A stretch of DNA of 14,782 nucleotides from JAAFIP01 sp043718065 (lineage in GTDB: Bacteria > Pseudomonadota > Gammaproteobacteria > Burkholderiales > Burkholderiaceae_C), in assembly GCA_043718065.1 (NCBI GenBank), contig JAYSWJ010000043.1, forward strand, positions 1-14,782, given 5' to 3'. The notes under the pieces are model-generated. The model searched no databases. It saw only the letters and a list, made by a program, of their open reading frames with translations, and was not told the DNA's origin. Below, piece by piece: positions 13,878 through 14,782 of the stretch (positions within the stretch are counted from its first letter, which is position 1; each line of letters opens with the position of its first letter). A program made the position numbers and the translations under genes.

Positions 13878-14444
13878 TTAGCGTGCTGCAGGCTCTAGCG
13901 GCGGGTAGCTGGTGGGGGCGGCGGGCAGCGTGCTGTCAGTGTCAGGCAGGCTGCTGAGGGCGTTGCTTTTTGATTTTTCTAGCTGGGCTTCGTTGGCTTC
14001 TAAATTAGGCACTTTGCCCAGCGCGCGCTTATTGTCTAGCGTGGCTACAAAGTCGGCCTCCGACGGCATGGTATCGCCTTCAGATCTTTCAAATTCGTCG
14101 CCTTTAAAGTACACAGCCAGCTTGCGGCTTTGCGACTCTATCCCCTGACGGCGAATGGTAAAAACATAGTCCCAGCGGTCTTCGCGAAAGGCGCTGGTGA
14201 CTAAGGGTGACCCCAAAATGTCGCGCACCTGCGCACGCGCCATACCGGGGCGCAAAGCATCCACTTGCTCTTTGGACACAAAGTTGCCTTGCACTACCTC
14301 AACTTTGTAGGGGGTGATGGCAGACGCCAAGCCGTTGCTGGCGCTGTTGATGCTGCCGCAAGCACTAAGCGCACCCAGCACGGCACTGGCCAACGCGCTG
14401 CACAGTACACGCCGCAGCGCACTTGTCGACACATTCTGGGTCAT
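13878..14444 (-). CDS. bamE: Outer-membrane assembly lipoprotein BamE (SmpA/OmlA)
   Basis: BamE is a small lipoprotein of the BAM complex that inserts beta-barrel proteins into the outer membrane. From ATG 14444 the protein has 188 residues, a signal ending LSAC with Cys29, and the SmpA/OmlA domain with YKVEVVQGNFVSKEQ, LRPGMARAQVRDILGSPLVT, DRWDYVFTIRR and VYFKGDEFERSEGDTMP. A long C-terminal tail rich in Ser, Pro and Asp (SSLPDTDSTLPAAPTS) goes beyond the core domain. ATGs at 14471 and 14480 are in frame; the one at 14444 gives the most typical signal length. A start as far up as 14657 is open but would overlap fur. It is divergent from fur and upstream of dapB. Confidence 0.9.
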   Translation of the reverse strand: MTQNVSTSALRRVLCSALASAVLGALSACGSINSASNGLASAITPYKVEVVQGNFVSKEQVDALRPGMARAQVRDILGSPLVTSAFREDRWDYVFTIRRQGIESQSRKLAVYFKGDEFERSEGDTMPSEADFVATLDNKRALGKVPNLEANEAQLEKSKSNALSSLPDTDSTLPAAPTSYPPLEPAAR

Positions 14445-14561
14445 TGGCGATCGAGAAGAAAACACTGACATGGCAAGCATGCCGGGCTGCTGCGCCCAGC
14501 GTAGGAGGTTATGATAAATCCATTGTAGCGTGCGCTGCACGATGACCATTGAAGGCGATCC

Positions 14562-14782
14562 ATGTCTAATATTGATGAACTTAAAAGCACCGGACTTAAA
14601 GCCACTTTGCCGCGCCTGAAGATTATGGAGATTTTTCAAACCAGCGCGCAGCGGCACATGACGGCCGAGGACATATTTCGTATTCTGTTACAAGAGCGCA
14701 CCGACATTGGCCTGGCCACGGTGTACCGCGTGCTCACCCAGTTTGAGCAAGCCGGTATTTTGAGCCGCAACCATTTTGAGCA
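14562..14782 (+). CDS. fur: Ferric uptake regulator Fur, N-terminal part (3' truncated by window)
   Basis: Fur is the iron-sensing dimeric repressor. The first 73 codons are present: MSNIDELKSTGLKATLPRLK, then ILLQERTDIGLATVYRVLTQ and FEQAGILSRNHFE, which is the winged-helix DNA-binding domain. GAAGG lies seven bases before the ATG. The metal-binding and dimerisation half lies beyond the window. Divergence from bamE is typical of Burkholderiales. Fur would be expected to act on iron-uptake genes, but I see no Fur-box-like site before the TonB receptor at 3930. Confidence 0.95.
   Translation, partial: MSNIDELKSTGLKATLPRLKIMEIFQTSAQRHMTAEDIFRILLQERTDIGLATVYRVLTQFEQAGILSRNHFE

Noticed and set aside
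14542..14620. 25-codon frame overlapping the fur start, recalling the uof leader of enterobacteria
   Set aside because: No ribosome-binding site and no resemblance that I can see; overlap with fur is out of frame and could be chance.
14445..14657. Upstream in-frame start extending bamE to 14657
   Set aside because: It would overlap the fur coding region on the opposite strand and bury the lipoprotein signal behind 99 residues.

Overview
The window looks like a piece of a betaproteobacterial chromosome, most likely Burkholderiales and close to Comamonadaceae. This rests on the block bamE-dapB-exbB-exbD beside fur, on leuS followed by lptE, and on the protein sequences. These family assignments come from reading motifs by eye; no database search was possible.

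Layout. Bases 1-204 are the 3' end of an arginase gene on the plus strand. Bases 205-411 are a convergent intergenic gap holding two repeat-like elements. Bases 412-3736 hold lptE and leuS on the minus strand, transcribed leuS then lptE. Bases 3742-10941 carry an accessory block of about 7.2 kb: a TonB-dependent receptor (+), a secreted GH3-like protein (+), a secreted protein of unknown function (-), a large lipoprotein of unknown function (-), and a protein with a winged-helix-like N-terminus and TPR-like helices (+). Bases 10942-11135 are a broken second copy of the 5' end of leuS. A VapBC-like toxin-antitoxin pair follows, then exbD, exbB, dapB and bamE on the minus strand, and finally the start of fur on the plus strand, cut by the window end.

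Main observation. The accessory block is bracketed by a 199-bp direct repeat (3543-3741 and 10942-11140, offset exactly 7399, 10 mismatches by eye). The left copy is the real start of leuS. The right copy carries a stop at codon 44. This is what is expected if a DNA segment carrying a leuS 5' fragment had recombined at leuS. Crossing over between the repeats would delete the block and leave leuS encoding the same protein. The block separates leuS from exbBD, with which leuS was probably once contiguous.

How the genes may work together. ExbB and ExbD energise TonB-dependent uptake, and the block brings an outer-membrane receptor with three exported proteins next to them. Fur, the usual iron regulator, is also nearby, but I see no Fur-box-like site at the receptor; instead a perfect 26-bp palindrome lies just before its start codon. 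The winged-helix/TPR protein is divergent from the lipoprotein gene and may regulate it. No substrate can be named from sequence alone. leuS itself seems to contain an in-frame copy of the repeat that also lies downstream of lptE.
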